From Bacillota bacterium (lineage in GTDB: Bacteria; Bacillota; Desulfotomaculia; Desulfotomaculales; Desulfohalotomaculaceae), in the NCBI GenBank assembly GCA_009711615.1, contig VENI01000012.1:24057-88056 (forward strand): a DNA stretch of 64,000 nucleotides, given 5' to 3'. A model generated the notes under the pieces. That model was not told the origin of the DNA. It did no database searches and was given only the letters and a program-made list of their open reading frames with translations. Shown here piece after piece: positions 33,665-42,788 of the stretch (position 1 is the stretch's first letter; each line of letters begins with the position of its first letter). The translations under genes and the position numbers were made by a program.

Positions 33665-34744
33665 TTGACTAAAAAAATTATAACTAAAGACCAATATCTA
33701 TTCTTAAAGGGAGAGTTGGACTATCACCAGCAAAATGGAACAATCAACGACGAACAAAAAGACCAAATTCTAGACTCCTATCAAACAAAACTAGGACTAA
33801 ATTTTATAAAAGTACTCTTAACCATCGGCGGCATTCTAGTTGGCCTGGGTATCTTAAGCTTTATCGCCAGCAACTGGATGCAATTGGGAAAACTGGCCAA
33901 AATATCAGTTATCTTATTTACTTACTTAGGCTTTTTTACTGCTAGTTACAAAACATCTGAAAGTTATCCCAAAACCAGCAGGGGCTTATTGTATTCAGCT
34001 TTACTGTCTTATGGAGCAGGCATCTTTTTAATCGGTCAAACATTCAACTTTGGTGGCCACTTCAGTAGCGCATTTCTGTTATGGACGGCAGGAGTATTCC
34101 CTGCAGCACTTCTTTTTAGAGATAAATTAGTATATGTATTTGCATTATTCCTGGTTGGGGCATACATAATTGGTTGCATAGAAGCTGATAGATATGCGAT
34201 AGGTCTATTGGTAATCATTCCGATAATGTTATGGAGTTTTAAGCAGTTCGATTATTCTAACTTAGTGGCAGTTTCTAATAATCTAGTCTATTTATTTACA
34301 ATTGGATATCTTGTAAACGAGTTTGAACTCTCTGGTTTTTACATTGCTCTAATTTATTTATTAATAGGTTCAGGCATGCATTTTTATCCATATAAACATA
34401 ATAGAGAGGTTTTTCAGATTCAGGGGTTAATAGTATTCGGGATTAGTGGAATTAGTTTAACTGTTGCAGATATATGGGATGACTTAATAGTACATAGTAA
34501 TGCAGAGATAATAAGCATTATTTTTGCCATATGCTTTGTTCTATTTTTACTCTGGTTAACTAAAAAAGAAAATATAATTGCTCTGGTATTCATTTGCTTA
34601 GTTATATTAAGGTATTATACCGATACCATGTACGACTTCTTACCTAAGTCTATCTTCTTCATAATAGGTGGTCTTGTATTGTTAGGGTTTGGTTATTACT
34701 TTGAGAAGATGAGAAAGAAGAAAGGTGGGATTGTCCATGACTAA
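33665..34744 (+). CDS. DUF2157 membrane protein
   Basis: About 359 residues. A soluble N-terminal part (MTKKIITKDQYLFLKGEL, then GTINDEQKDQILDSY) precedes about ten hydrophobic segments, starting ILVGLGILSFIASNWMQLG, the DUF2157 hallmark. Function unknown. The TTG at 33665 is preferred because GGGGGA precedes it by 8 nt; an open frame reaches 33635. It overlaps the GDYXXLXY gene by 8 nt, the usual partnership of this family. Confidence 0.85.
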   Translation: MTKKIITKDQYLFLKGELDYHQQNGTINDEQKDQILDSYQTKLGLNFIKVLLTIGGILVGLGILSFIASNWMQLGKLAKISVILFTYLGFFTASYKTSESYPKTSRGLLYSALLSYGAGIFLIGQTFNFGGHFSSAFLLWTAGVFPAALLFRDKLVYVFALFLVGAYIIGCIEADRYAIGLLVIIPIMLWSFKQFDYSNLVAVSNNLVYLFTIGYLVNEFELSGFYIALIYLLIGSGMHFYPYKHNREVFQIQGLIVFGISGISLTVADIWDDLIVHSNAEIISIIFAICFVLFLLWLTKKENIIALVFICLVILRYYTDTMYDFLPKSIFFIIGGLVLLGFGYYFEKMRKKKGGIVHD

Positions 34745-35267
34745 TAAAAGAAAATATATTATTGCAGGTTTAATCCCAATTATAATTCTTCTATCGATGA
34801 CAATACTGCCGCTAAGAGCATTATTGCTAGGAGATGAAATTCTTTTAGAAACTGAGCCATATGACCCACGGGACTTGTTTCGAGGGGACTATGTTGTGTT
34901 GAATTATAAAATTAATGAATTGGATTATGCAAAATTACCAGAAGAGTTAACACGAAATGAGTCTAGCTATTATAATCAAAATTTGTATGCTGTAATGAAA
35001 AAAGTTGGTAATTACTATAATGTTGATTATGTTACATTAAAAGAACCTAAAAACAGGCTTTATTTAAAATGTAACCTAGATTATATCCGTAATCTAGATA
35101 AGACGGAAAGTAATAAAATTGCCATCATGAGCTATAAACTGGATAAATACTTTGTCCCCGAAAACACAGGTCATGATTTGGAGGATATGTCCAGAGAAGG
35201 GAACTTGGTGGCCAAAATAAAGGTTTATAAAGGGTATGCTCTTTTGACAGACGTTAACCAAAAGTAA
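34737..35267 (+). CDS. GDYXXLXY-domain membrane-anchored protein
   Basis: About 176 residues. One N-terminal membrane helix (IIAGLIPIIILLSMTILPL), then DPRDLFRGDYVVLNYKI with the family motif near 45-55, and a beta-rich outer domain. Function unknown; it is found with DUF2157 and DUF4401 proteins. ATG at 34737 overlaps the previous stop (ATGACTAA), so it is translationally coupled. Confidence 0.85.
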   Translation: MTNKRKYIIAGLIPIIILLSMTILPLRALLLGDEILLETEPYDPRDLFRGDYVVLNYKINELDYAKLPEELTRNESSYYNQNLYAVMKKVGNYYNVDYVTLKEPKNRLYLKCNLDYIRNLDKTESNKIAIMSYKLDKYFVPENTGHDLEDMSREGNLVAKIKVYKGYALLTDVNQK

Positions 35268-35321
35268 CATGAATTCAGAATCAAAACAAAAAAATATGTA
35301 AGGCACCTGCTTTCTGGTTTC

Positions 35322-35343
35322 GGGGCGGCGTGGAAACCGCCCC
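35322..35343. repeat. Palindromic GGGGCGG element
   Basis: GGGGCGG (35322-35328) and CCGCCCC (35337-35343) around an 8-nt loop, more GC-rich than its surroundings and followed by CTACC. It resembles dispersed palindromes in related genomes; it could also end transcription of the upstream pair, though no T-run follows. Confidence 0.4.
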
Positions 35344-35394
35344 CTACCATTGCGCACGATCCCAGAGAAGTATTCAACATTCTTAATTGCTCTT

Positions 35395-36804
35395 TTATAT
35401 AAATTTTTTAGTTATTCTCTCTCCATTGTAACTGAACAATACTGGCTTTTCATCCAGGTTTGTTTCTACATGTACCGGGCGACCCCAGATTGTATGAACA
35501 TGGGGAAGTGTTTTTTCTAGATGTACTACATCTAATTCCATCCCTTCATAGCTGTGCTTTAGGTATAGTTCACCCCTTTTGCCATAATCTCCGTTTTCCA
35601 CTAATATGTTAGGTACACCACAATTGGTTAGATTATTTATTAGTCCGTCTCTAACCTTCTCCCAATCTATGGTAGTAACTTTGTAATCATGTCCTACTTT
35701 TCTAAACAGGTATAAATCCAGGTCTTCTACCAGGTCTTCAGTTAAATAGTTCCTTAGAAAACTGACATCGTTATCAATGCTTCGCACCTCAAAGATTTTT
35801 TCCTTTCCTTCACCACCCGGTCGATGGAATTCTTTTTTTTCTTCTTCACTGGGATTATCCCAGCGTTTTTCTATGTCTTCAAACATTTTAATCCCCAGGT
35901 AATAAGGGTTAATGCTTTTGGTAGACGGTTGAATTACTCCAGCATGCATTTTAGCAAACTCCAACGCCTCATTCTCATCTAAATCCATTTCCCGCATGAT
36001 TCTTACATGCCAGTAACTGGCCCAACCTTCGTTCATTATTTTGGTCTGCATCTGAGGCCAGAAATAAAACATTTCATCCCGCAAAACAGAAATTATGTCC
36101 CGCTGCCATTCTTCTAAATCTTTGGCATGTTTTAATAAAAAAAGCATTAAATCTTTTTGTGGCTTTTCTGGAAAGCCGTGGTTATTACTGGTGCACCCAT
36201 TTCCACAGGAACAATCCTGCTTTTTATCCAAATTCCACAGATCATCATACGGGGTAGCTTGTTTTTTACTACAGCATTCCTTTGCTTTTTGCTTTGGTTC
36301 TTTTATGGTGTAGTGGGGATCAATATGTTGTTGTACAGCCATTACTGCGTCCAAAAATTGCTCTACTTTTCCCCTACCATACTGTAGTTCATAACTGTGA
36401 AAACGTTCTGCCGCAACAGACATTGATTCTAGCATATCTCTATTGGTATTTCTAAACCAAGCATTATTTTTAAAGAAATCACAGTGAGCAAGCACATGGG
36501 CTATAACCATTTTATTTTGCACTAACGAATTGCCGTCCAGCAAAAAGGCATAACAAGGATTAGAATTGATAACCATTTCATATATTCGGCTTAAATTAAA
36601 ATCATACTGCATTTTAAGTCTGTGATATTGCTTTCCAAATGACCAGTGAGTGAAACGGGCGGGCATGCCATAAGCACCAAAGGTATATATTATTTCAGCC
36701 GGACATACTTCAAACCGCATCGGGTAAAAATCTAAACCAAACCCCTTAGCTATTTCTACTATTTTATCAATAGATTTCTCCAGTACTTTTATTTCACTGC
36801 TCAT
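35395..36804 (-). CDS. spoVR: SpoVR-family protein
   Basis: 469 residues. Recognised by FDLNLSRIYEMVINSNPCYAF-like and HVLAHCDFFKNNAWF, EGWASYWHVRIMRE and NPYYLGIKMFEDIEKRWDNP. In Bacillus SpoVR is needed for normal spore cortex; the gene is the last of a prkA-yhbH-spoVR operon here, 2 nt after yhbH. A CCSKK and CSCGNGC insert at about 180-205 is Cys-rich and looks specific to this lineage. Confidence 0.95.
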   Translation of the reverse strand: MSSEIKVLEKSIDKIVEIAKGFGLDFYPMRFEVCPAEIIYTFGAYGMPARFTHWSFGKQYHRLKMQYDFNLSRIYEMVINSNPCYAFLLDGNSLVQNKMVIAHVLAHCDFFKNNAWFRNTNRDMLESMSVAAERFHSYELQYGRGKVEQFLDAVMAVQQHIDPHYTIKEPKQKAKECCSKKQATPYDDLWNLDKKQDCSCGNGCTSNNHGFPEKPQKDLMLFLLKHAKDLEEWQRDIISVLRDEMFYFWPQMQTKIMNEGWASYWHVRIMREMDLDENEALEFAKMHAGVIQPSTKSINPYYLGIKMFEDIEKRWDNPSEEEKKEFHRPGGEGKEKIFEVRSIDNDVSFLRNYLTEDLVEDLDLYLFRKVGHDYKVTTIDWEKVRDGLINNLTNCGVPNILVENGDYGKRGELYLKHSYEGMELDVVHLEKTLPHVHTIWGRPVHVETNLDEKPVLFSYNGERITKKFI

Positions 36805-36806
36805 TT

Positions 36807-37997
36807 TTATTCCTCCACATTGTCTTCCAATGGCTGCATCATTCGCACTGTTCCATCTTCTCTTTTATCAGAGAAAAAGGCCCTCAAAGCCGGATAGACC
36901 CCATTTTTATCCCTAATAGTAACTGTAGTGAATTTAGGATTTTCTATGGTTCTAAAGGCAGTCTTTAAAGTGCTGGTATAATAGTAAGGTCCTTCAATTT
37001 CCCCGTATCCTACCATGTTGCAGTGTCCTAACATTTTATTAACAAGTTTAATACAGCGTTCATTGTCAGAACTTAGGTTGTCACCATCAGTAAAATGAAA
37101 GGCATAGATATTGTAATCGTTAGGGTTAAAACGCTCTTCTATCAATTTTAAAGCCAGTTCATATACCGATGAACATCTGGTACCGCCGCTCTCCCCTTTA
37201 GTAAAAAACTCATCTTCAGTTACTTCTTTGGCCTCAGTATGGTGGGCCAAAAACACAATATTTACATGCTGGTATTTTGTGCGCAGGAACTGAACCATCC
37301 AAAAGAAAAAGCTGCGGGCAATATATTTCTCAAAAGGTCCCATGCTCCCAGAAGTGTCAAGCATAGCTATCACAACGGCAGCTGATTCATATTTAAATGA
37401 AGTCTCCCATGTTTTATAGCGTAAATCGTCAGGCTTGATGCCATGTACCCCAGGATGACCTTCTCTGGCATTACGTTTTAGCACTTCCAAAAGGGTCCGT
37501 TTTCGGTCAATATTCCCCTGCAAGCCTTTTTTTCTTATATCCCGGAATTCTATGGCCTCTGAAGCCAGCTTTTTATTTTGCTTTTCTTTTAAATCCGGTA
37601 GTTTAAAGTTTTCAAACACCATTTCAGATAATTCTTCCATACTTACATCTGCTTCGTAATAATCAACTCCGGGTTCTTCTCCGGCACCCTTTCCTTTGCT
37701 GGCTTTACCGGACGAGGGATCACTACCAATTACGTCACCCACTTTGCTTCCACCTTTACCACTTCCACCATGTTTTTGATTTCGAAAGTTATGCCTGAAA
37801 CGATATTCTTCCAGTGAACGAATAGGTACCCTAATCACTTTTTTTCCATCAGACATTATTATGCTTTCTTCAGCAATAATATCTCCCAAGTTTTTTTTAA
37901 TTGCTTCCTTCACTTTTTTCCTGTGCCTTTGCTGGTCTAGTTCCCCCTTACGATGCAATGACCAATCTTCTCTTGAAACAATATAACTGCCTTTCAT
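36807..37997 (-). CDS. yhbH: YhbH/YeaH-family protein (DUF444)
   Basis: 396 residues. N-terminal RHRKKVKEAIKKNLGDIIAEE and RVPIRSLEEYRFRH, a glycine/lysine-rich stretch, and then a VWA-like fold with MLDTSGSMGPFEKY (MIDAS-type DxSGS) near 213 and FLAHHTEAKEV. Partner of PrkA in sporulation and stationary phase; molecular role not settled. It lies between prkA (8 nt) and spoVR (2 nt). Confidence 0.94.
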   Translation of the reverse strand: MKGSYIVSREDWSLHRKGELDQQRHRKKVKEAIKKNLGDIIAEESIIMSDGKKVIRVPIRSLEEYRFRHNFRNQKHGGSGKGGSKVGDVIGSDPSSGKASKGKGAGEEPGVDYYEADVSMEELSEMVFENFKLPDLKEKQNKKLASEAIEFRDIRKKGLQGNIDRKRTLLEVLKRNAREGHPGVHGIKPDDLRYKTWETSFKYESAAVVIAMLDTSGSMGPFEKYIARSFFFWMVQFLRTKYQHVNIVFLAHHTEAKEVTEDEFFTKGESGGTRCSSVYELALKLIEERFNPNDYNIYAFHFTDGDNLSSDNERCIKLVNKMLGHCNMVGYGEIEGPYYYTSTLKTAFRTIENPKFTTVTIRDKNGVYPALRAFFSDKREDGTVRMMQPLEDNVEE

Positions 37998-38005
37998 ATG
38001 CTCAC

Positions 38006-39901
38006 CTACCGGTTTAATAAACTGCCTACATACTTCAGTAACTCATTGGCACAAACAGGACAATACCCATAGTCCTCCACCAACCGGGAACTAACTTCGT
38101 TTATTCGTTTAAGTTGTTCAGCATCCGGTGTTTTAGTGGAAGTGGTAATTTTAACAACATCCTTTAAATCTGCAAACAATTTCTTCTCAATGGCCTCTCT
38201 CAGTCGTTCATGTGATCTATAATTAAATCGTTTATTCTTACGAGCATAGGCAGACAGTCTAATTAAAATCTCTTCTCTGAAGGCACTCTTGGCATTTTCG
38301 GAAATACCTATTTGCTCTTCAATGGAACGCATTAACCTTTCATCAGGATCAATTTCATCATCTGTAATGGGATCTTTTGTTTTCACCCCATTACAGTATG
38401 CTTCTACATTATCAAGGTAGTTTTCAAACAACACCCTGGCATTGTCTTCAAAGGAATAGACAAACGCTTTTTGAACTTCTTGTTTAGCTAATTGATCATA
38501 TTCCCTGCGAGCAATGGAGATGAAGTTAAGCATCTTTTCCCGTTCTTCCTTGTTAATGGATGAGTGCTGATCCAGCCCATCTTTAATTGCCCGCAGCACA
38601 TCCAAGGGATTAATACATTTGGTACCGGTTCGAATAAGGGCGCTAGAAAGACGATTTATTACGTAACGGGGGTCAACGCCACTCATGCCTTCTTCATCTG
38701 CTTCATTTTGTAATTCATATATGTCTTTTTGTTTAAAACCTTCAACATCTTCACCATCGTACAAGCGCATTTTTTTAACAATGTCCATACCTTGCTTCTT
38801 TGATTCCTTTAACCGTGACAGCACTGAGAATATGGCAGCCACCCTTAAAGCGTGGGGAGCAATGTGAACATCTTTCAAGTCGCTTTCTTTAATCAGCTTA
38901 TCGTATATCTTTATTTCCTCACTTACTTTTAAGTTGTAAGGCACCTTTAAAATAATCATCCGAGACTGTAGTGCTTCATTCTTCTTATTAGCAATGAAGG
39001 CTTTGTACTCGCTTTCGTTGGTATGGGCCACCACCATAATATCTGCATATATCAGTGCATAGCGACCAGCTTTAAAATTGCCTTCTTGTGATAACGACAG
39101 TAGGTTCCACAGAAATTTTTCATCACATTTTAGCATTTCCTGGAACTCCATGATTCCTCTATTACTGATATTCAACTCACCATCAAATCTATAAGCACGC
39201 GGGTCACTTTCTGAACCATATTCAGCAATGGTGGAAAAGTCAATGCTACCGGTAAGCTCGGCAATATCCTGGCTTTTGGGATCAGAAGGTTGAAATGTGC
39301 CAATACCTACTCTGTCATCCTCTGACAGCACCACCCTTTCCACCGGAACTTTCATGATATCACCATTAAAATCTGTTTCCAATCGCTTGCGACAGTATGG
39401 ACACAATTCCCCTTCAATATACACGTTGTATTCACTCATAAATTCTTCTCTTAACTCTTTAGGTACTAAGTGCAATGGTTCTTCATGCATGGGGCAACCA
39501 CTAATACCATACATAGCCCCATCATCAGTATGGCTGAATTCTTCCAGACCCTTTTTCAACATGTTTACCAAAGTTGATTTACCACCGCTAACAGGCCCCA
39601 TCAGCAGCAGAATTCGTTTACGCACATCCAACCTTTTAGCTGCTGGGTGAAAGTATTCATCTACCAACTTTTCCAGGGGTTTTTCCAACCCAAACAATTC
39701 TTTCCTAAAAAAATTATACTTCTTAACGTCACCTTCAACTTTAACACCAGCATGTTTAATCATACTGTACAACCGCGCATGGGATAACTGGCTAACCTGC
39801 GGGTTATCTCTTAAAATCTCCAGGTAATCTTTGAATGTACCTTGCCAGTTCATCTCTTTTTGATTAGAATAGTAATCTTCCAGACGCTCAATAAAACTCA
39901 A
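38006..39901 (-). CDS. prkA: PrkA serine protein kinase / AAA+ protein
   Basis: About 631 residues. Begins SFIERLEDYYSNQKEMNWQG, with P-loop LMGPVSGGKSTLVNML near 106, a Cys pair CPYCRKRLE, and AAA motifs (ALIYADIMVVAHTNESEY); the PrkA C-terminal domain follows. It is a sporulation-related kinase or ATP-dependent protease in Bacillus. TTG 39901 aligns with the family start and follows GGGGAG; the open frame extends 6 codons further. First gene of a three-gene operon. Confidence 0.95.
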   Translation of the reverse strand: MSFIERLEDYYSNQKEMNWQGTFKDYLEILRDNPQVSQLSHARLYSMIKHAGVKVEGDVKKYNFFRKELFGLEKPLEKLVDEYFHPAAKRLDVRKRILLLMGPVSGGKSTLVNMLKKGLEEFSHTDDGAMYGISGCPMHEEPLHLVPKELREEFMSEYNVYIEGELCPYCRKRLETDFNGDIMKVPVERVVLSEDDRVGIGTFQPSDPKSQDIAELTGSIDFSTIAEYGSESDPRAYRFDGELNISNRGIMEFQEMLKCDEKFLWNLLSLSQEGNFKAGRYALIYADIMVVAHTNESEYKAFIANKKNEALQSRMIILKVPYNLKVSEEIKIYDKLIKESDLKDVHIAPHALRVAAIFSVLSRLKESKKQGMDIVKKMRLYDGEDVEGFKQKDIYELQNEADEEGMSGVDPRYVINRLSSALIRTGTKCINPLDVLRAIKDGLDQHSSINKEEREKMLNFISIARREYDQLAKQEVQKAFVYSFEDNARVLFENYLDNVEAYCNGVKTKDPITDDEIDPDERLMRSIEEQIGISENAKSAFREEILIRLSAYARKNKRFNYRSHERLREAIEKKLFADLKDVVKITTSTKTPDAEQLKRINEVSSRLVEDYGYCPVCANELLKYVGSLLNR

Positions 39902-40069
39902 TGTAATATCACTCCCCAACCAAGTATTGCAGGGGCACTTATATAAATTAGCGCCTCATACTATCTGCTGCAAGTTTGTAAATTAATATATGCAGTTAAA
40001 ATTCCAAAAAGAAGATTATAGCCAAATTTGACACTTAATAACAAAATAATTGAAAAAAAGCAATAAAAA

Positions 40070-40093
40070 AAGCCGTGATTTTAATCACAGCTT
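40070..40093 (-). terminator. Terminator of the 42-residue gene
   Basis: AAGC.GTGATT/AATCAC.GCTT stem of 11 bp with one mismatch, followed by seven T on the minus strand. Confidence 0.75.
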
Positions 40094-40130
40094 CTTGGCA
40101 TTACAATAATTATATTTGATTGTATCCTAA

Positions 40131-40259
40131 TTACTCTTCATTTATTGGAGTTACAATCAGATGATAATCTTCATACATTGTTTTGTCTACTTCTTCTGGG
40201 GAACTGATGAAACGGTACTGAACCTCGTTGCCTTCTATCCATGTTGCTAAGTATTTCAT
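40131..40259 (-). CDS. Small protein of 42 residues
   Basis: MKYLATWIEGNEVQYRF continues with an acidic helix and ends LIVTPINEE. It has a GGGGGTG site upstream, its own terminator and coding-like codon use, so it appears real. No family recognised. It is upstream of prkA in the same direction but separated by the terminator. Confidence 0.6.
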   Translation of the reverse strand: MKYLATWIEGNEVQYRFISSPEEVDKTMYEDYHLIVTPINEE

Positions 40260-40399
40260 TAGGTTTCACCCCCGTTATATTGTATACAATATTCTATACA
40301 CAGAATAGCAAAAAATACTCTTTTTGACAATAGTTTTGTGAAAAATAATTCATATCATATTTTCACATAATAAACTAAAGAAGATAAGGGGATGATCAA

Positions 40400-40624
40400 G
40401 TGAATATGGAACAAAACATCTTTGAGTCACTGCACGGTTTAAAGGACCCCGAAACAGGGAACGATCTTCAGATAAATAAAATGGATGTCGATGAAGAAGG
40501 TAACATAATATTATTTATTAACTCCTCTTCGGAGGATACAAATTACACAAGTGTAGAAAAAGAAATCGCCCAGAGGGTGCTGGCATTTGAAGGGGTAAAA
40601 CAAGTGCAAGTAAGATTCCAGTAA
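40400..40624 (+). CDS. DUF59/MIP18-like Fe-S assembly domain protein
   Basis: 74 residues. IFESLHGLKDPETGNDL and VDEEGNIILFINSSS, then KEIAQRVLAFEGVKQVQVRF follow the pattern of the DUF59 domain also seen at the N-terminus of Mrp/ApbC iron-sulfur carriers. The usual catalytic Cys is missing. GTG start behind AAGGGG; own terminator. Confidence 0.75.
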   Translation: MNMEQNIFESLHGLKDPETGNDLQINKMDVDEEGNIILFINSSSEDTNYTSVEKEIAQRVLAFEGVKQVQVRFQ

Positions 40625-40632
40625 AATCAAAA

Positions 40633-40662
40633 GAGAACCTAAATCAAATAAGTTTGGTTCTC
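40633..40662. terminator. Terminator between the DUF59 gene and ecsB
   Basis: GAGAACC/GGTTCTC with inner AAA/TTT pairing, followed by CCTTT, between convergent genes. Confidence 0.65.
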
Positions 40663-40681
40663 CCTTTACTACTTTTTTCAT

Positions 40682-41917
40682 TTACTTTAAAAGTATCATT
40701 TTTAAACCGAAACCGATGGAATAGTACAATACAAAGCCTCCTATGGGTAAAATTAACAATGACCCTGTCCAGGAGAAAACTTGAAAACCTAATACAAAGC
40801 TTATTAATAAGTAACCCGGTAACGTTATAATAAACATAAACTTTTTTATGGCAGTAATCTTATCTTTATCTTTCCACGGAAAAATTTTTACAAAATCGGA
40901 AGTAACTGCTTCTTGCCAAAAATAACGGATGAAACTTGTAATTAAGAATGGAACAAGCAACCATAACAACCACTTCCAGCCCAGTGGAAAAGTATATATT
41001 ATTATGGTGCAAAGAACTACTAATTGAAAATACTGTAATAAATGCTTGCTGTTTCGCAACACTGACTTTATGCATAATTCTGTTAATGCATTTGCAGCAT
41101 TGCGCTTTTTAAAAAGGGTATTTGAACTACGAAATAGTAATGGTCGTTTCCGGGGGGATTTTGGTTTCTTTATGTCATAACCGGAAAAACCTAATAAAAA
41201 GTTGACGTTTTTCATTTTTTGATATATTTCCCGCTCTATATCCCCATAAAATACACCTTTGAAGTGAATTCTCTTAAATGCTAACACTATCAAAATACCC
41301 AATAATAAAATACTACTAACCACAAACCAAATATTATAATTAGAAATAAACAACGCACCGTAATTAAAAAGTAATGCAGAAATAACCAATGTAACCCAAT
41401 TAACAATTTTCTGTTTAAGTCCAACATAACTCAGTACCACTAAGTGCCTTGCAAATTTCATGCAGGCACCAAACAAGTAGGAAAATGAGAATAAGTTAAA
41501 CAATTGTCCTACAGTCAATTGATAATGAACAATTAAAAAAGGTGCCAACAAAAGAAAAAAAACAATATGCATTAGAAAAAATATTAATATAGAATAACAT
41601 AAGCTATATGTTATAATTCCATTAATCCAATTCTTTTTCTGCCAAAGAAAAAGTTGATCTCCTTTATCAAAGAACAACCTTACTGTACCCTTTATTGAAA
41701 ACAAAAAGATAATATTTATAAATAGTGTTAAAGGAATCAAACTTAAAAAATCCGGAGGGTTAACCCACCATTCCCTGTACTGGATAACACCAAATATTAT
41801 GGCCGGAATAACCATGTATACGGCAACCGTCCAATCAACAACCGTCCTCCAGACTTGATATTGAAATTTCACATCCGAAACGACTCGGTTTAAAAAAATC
41901 TTACTTGTTGTAATCAT
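40682..41917 (-). CDS. ecsB: EcsB-type ABC transporter permease
   Basis: 411 residues with about eight hydrophobic segments. Start region FLNRVVSDVKFQYQVWRTVVDW and IQYREWWVNPPDFLSLIPL follow EcsB. Ecs transporters affect secretion, proteolysis and sporulation in Bacillus; the cargo is not settled. It overlaps the ecsA 3' part by 4 nt (ATGA). Confidence 0.85.
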   Translation of the reverse strand: MITTSKIFLNRVVSDVKFQYQVWRTVVDWTVAVYMVIPAIIFGVIQYREWWVNPPDFLSLIPLTLFINIIFLFSIKGTVRLFFDKGDQLFLWQKKNWINGIITYSLCYSILIFFLMHIVFFLLLAPFLIVHYQLTVGQLFNLFSFSYLFGACMKFARHLVVLSYVGLKQKIVNWVTLVISALLFNYGALFISNYNIWFVVSSILLLGILIVLAFKRIHFKGVFYGDIEREIYQKMKNVNFLLGFSGYDIKKPKSPRKRPLLFRSSNTLFKKRNAANALTELCIKSVLRNSKHLLQYFQLVVLCTIIIYTFPLGWKWLLWLLVPFLITSFIRYFWQEAVTSDFVKIFPWKDKDKITAIKKFMFIITLPGYLLISFVLGFQVFSWTGSLLILPIGGFVLYYSIGFGLKMILLK

Positions 41918-42634
41918 TGCAAATTCTCCAGAAGATTATTAAAACAATCATATAATGTGCCTCGTGACAACTTGCAACTTTCCCTTACTTCAGTGAGATT
42001 TCCCCGGGCAACTAATTTACCATCAGCCATGATAATAAATGATTGACATATATCCTCTGCCACTTCCAATTGGTGAGTGGAAATCAATATGCCTGCCCCC
42101 CTGGATCTCTCTTCCTCCAACAGATTTATAAACTCTTTAGATATCCGTGGATCAAGTCCCACAAAGGGCTCATCTATAATATAGATATCCGGTTGGATTA
42201 AAAACCCAATAATTAGCATTAGTTTTTGCTGCATCCCTTTAGAAAAAGTTGTGGGGATGGTGATGCTGTACTTTATTTAATCCAAACAGGTTTAGTAATT
42301 CCTTGCCTTTATTTGATAATTCTTGTTCTTTTACACCGTATACTGCAGCAGCAAATTCTAGATGCTCCCATAAAGTTAGCTTATCATAAAAGACTGGTTG
42401 TTCGGGTATGTATGCATAGTTCTTTTTGGGACCTAAAAATTGTACATCACCTTCCATTTTGGGTAAAAAACCAAGAATAGATTTTATAGTTGTACTCTTT
42501 CCAGCCCCGTTGGGACCTATTAAACCAAGTAGTTCGCCTTCCTTTAGGGAAAAACTAATGTTTTTTATAGTTGCTTCTTTTTTATCATACCCTGCTTCCC
42601 TGATATCCACAGTCAATAACTTAATAATAATCAC
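41914..42634 (-). pseudogene. ecsA: EcsA ABC transporter ATPase, interrupted by frameshift
   Basis: The first frame (42634-42239) encodes the start and Walker A LIGPNGAGKSTTIK and ends HHHPHNFF-stop. The second frame (42234-41914) continues with MQQKLMLIIGF and Walker B IYIIDEPFVGLDP. Removing one C from the CCCC run (minus strand, 42256-42253) restores the frame as HPTTFSKGMQQK, which includes the ABC signature region. So a single-base shift splits an otherwise complete gene. It may be inactive, rescued by slippage on the C-run, or a sequencing error. ecsB downstream is intact. Confidence 0.88.
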
Positions 42635-42651
42635 ACCTACTAAAAATTGTT

Positions 42652-42786
42652 CTAGCTATAGTATAAAAACCATACTGCAGTACCAATGATAGCCAAAGCA
42701 ACTGCCAGTCTTCCTTGCCCTTTGGCCAGTGCATAAACCAGGCAGATGCTGAACAGTACCCCAGCGATAGTAAAAATTGTTTCCAT
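42652..42786 (-). CDS. Small membrane protein of 44 residues
   Basis: METIFTIAGVLFSICLVYAL, a short basic loop (AKGQGR) and LAVALAIIGTAVWFLYY: two hydrophobic segments. AAAGGAG precedes the ATG, and the gene begins 2 nt after the gatD stop, so it is probably the third member of the murT-gatD unit. No family recognised. Confidence 0.6.
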   Translation of the reverse strand: METIFTIAGVLFSICLVYALAKGQGRLAVALAIIGTAVWFLYYS

Positions 42787-42788
42787 TA

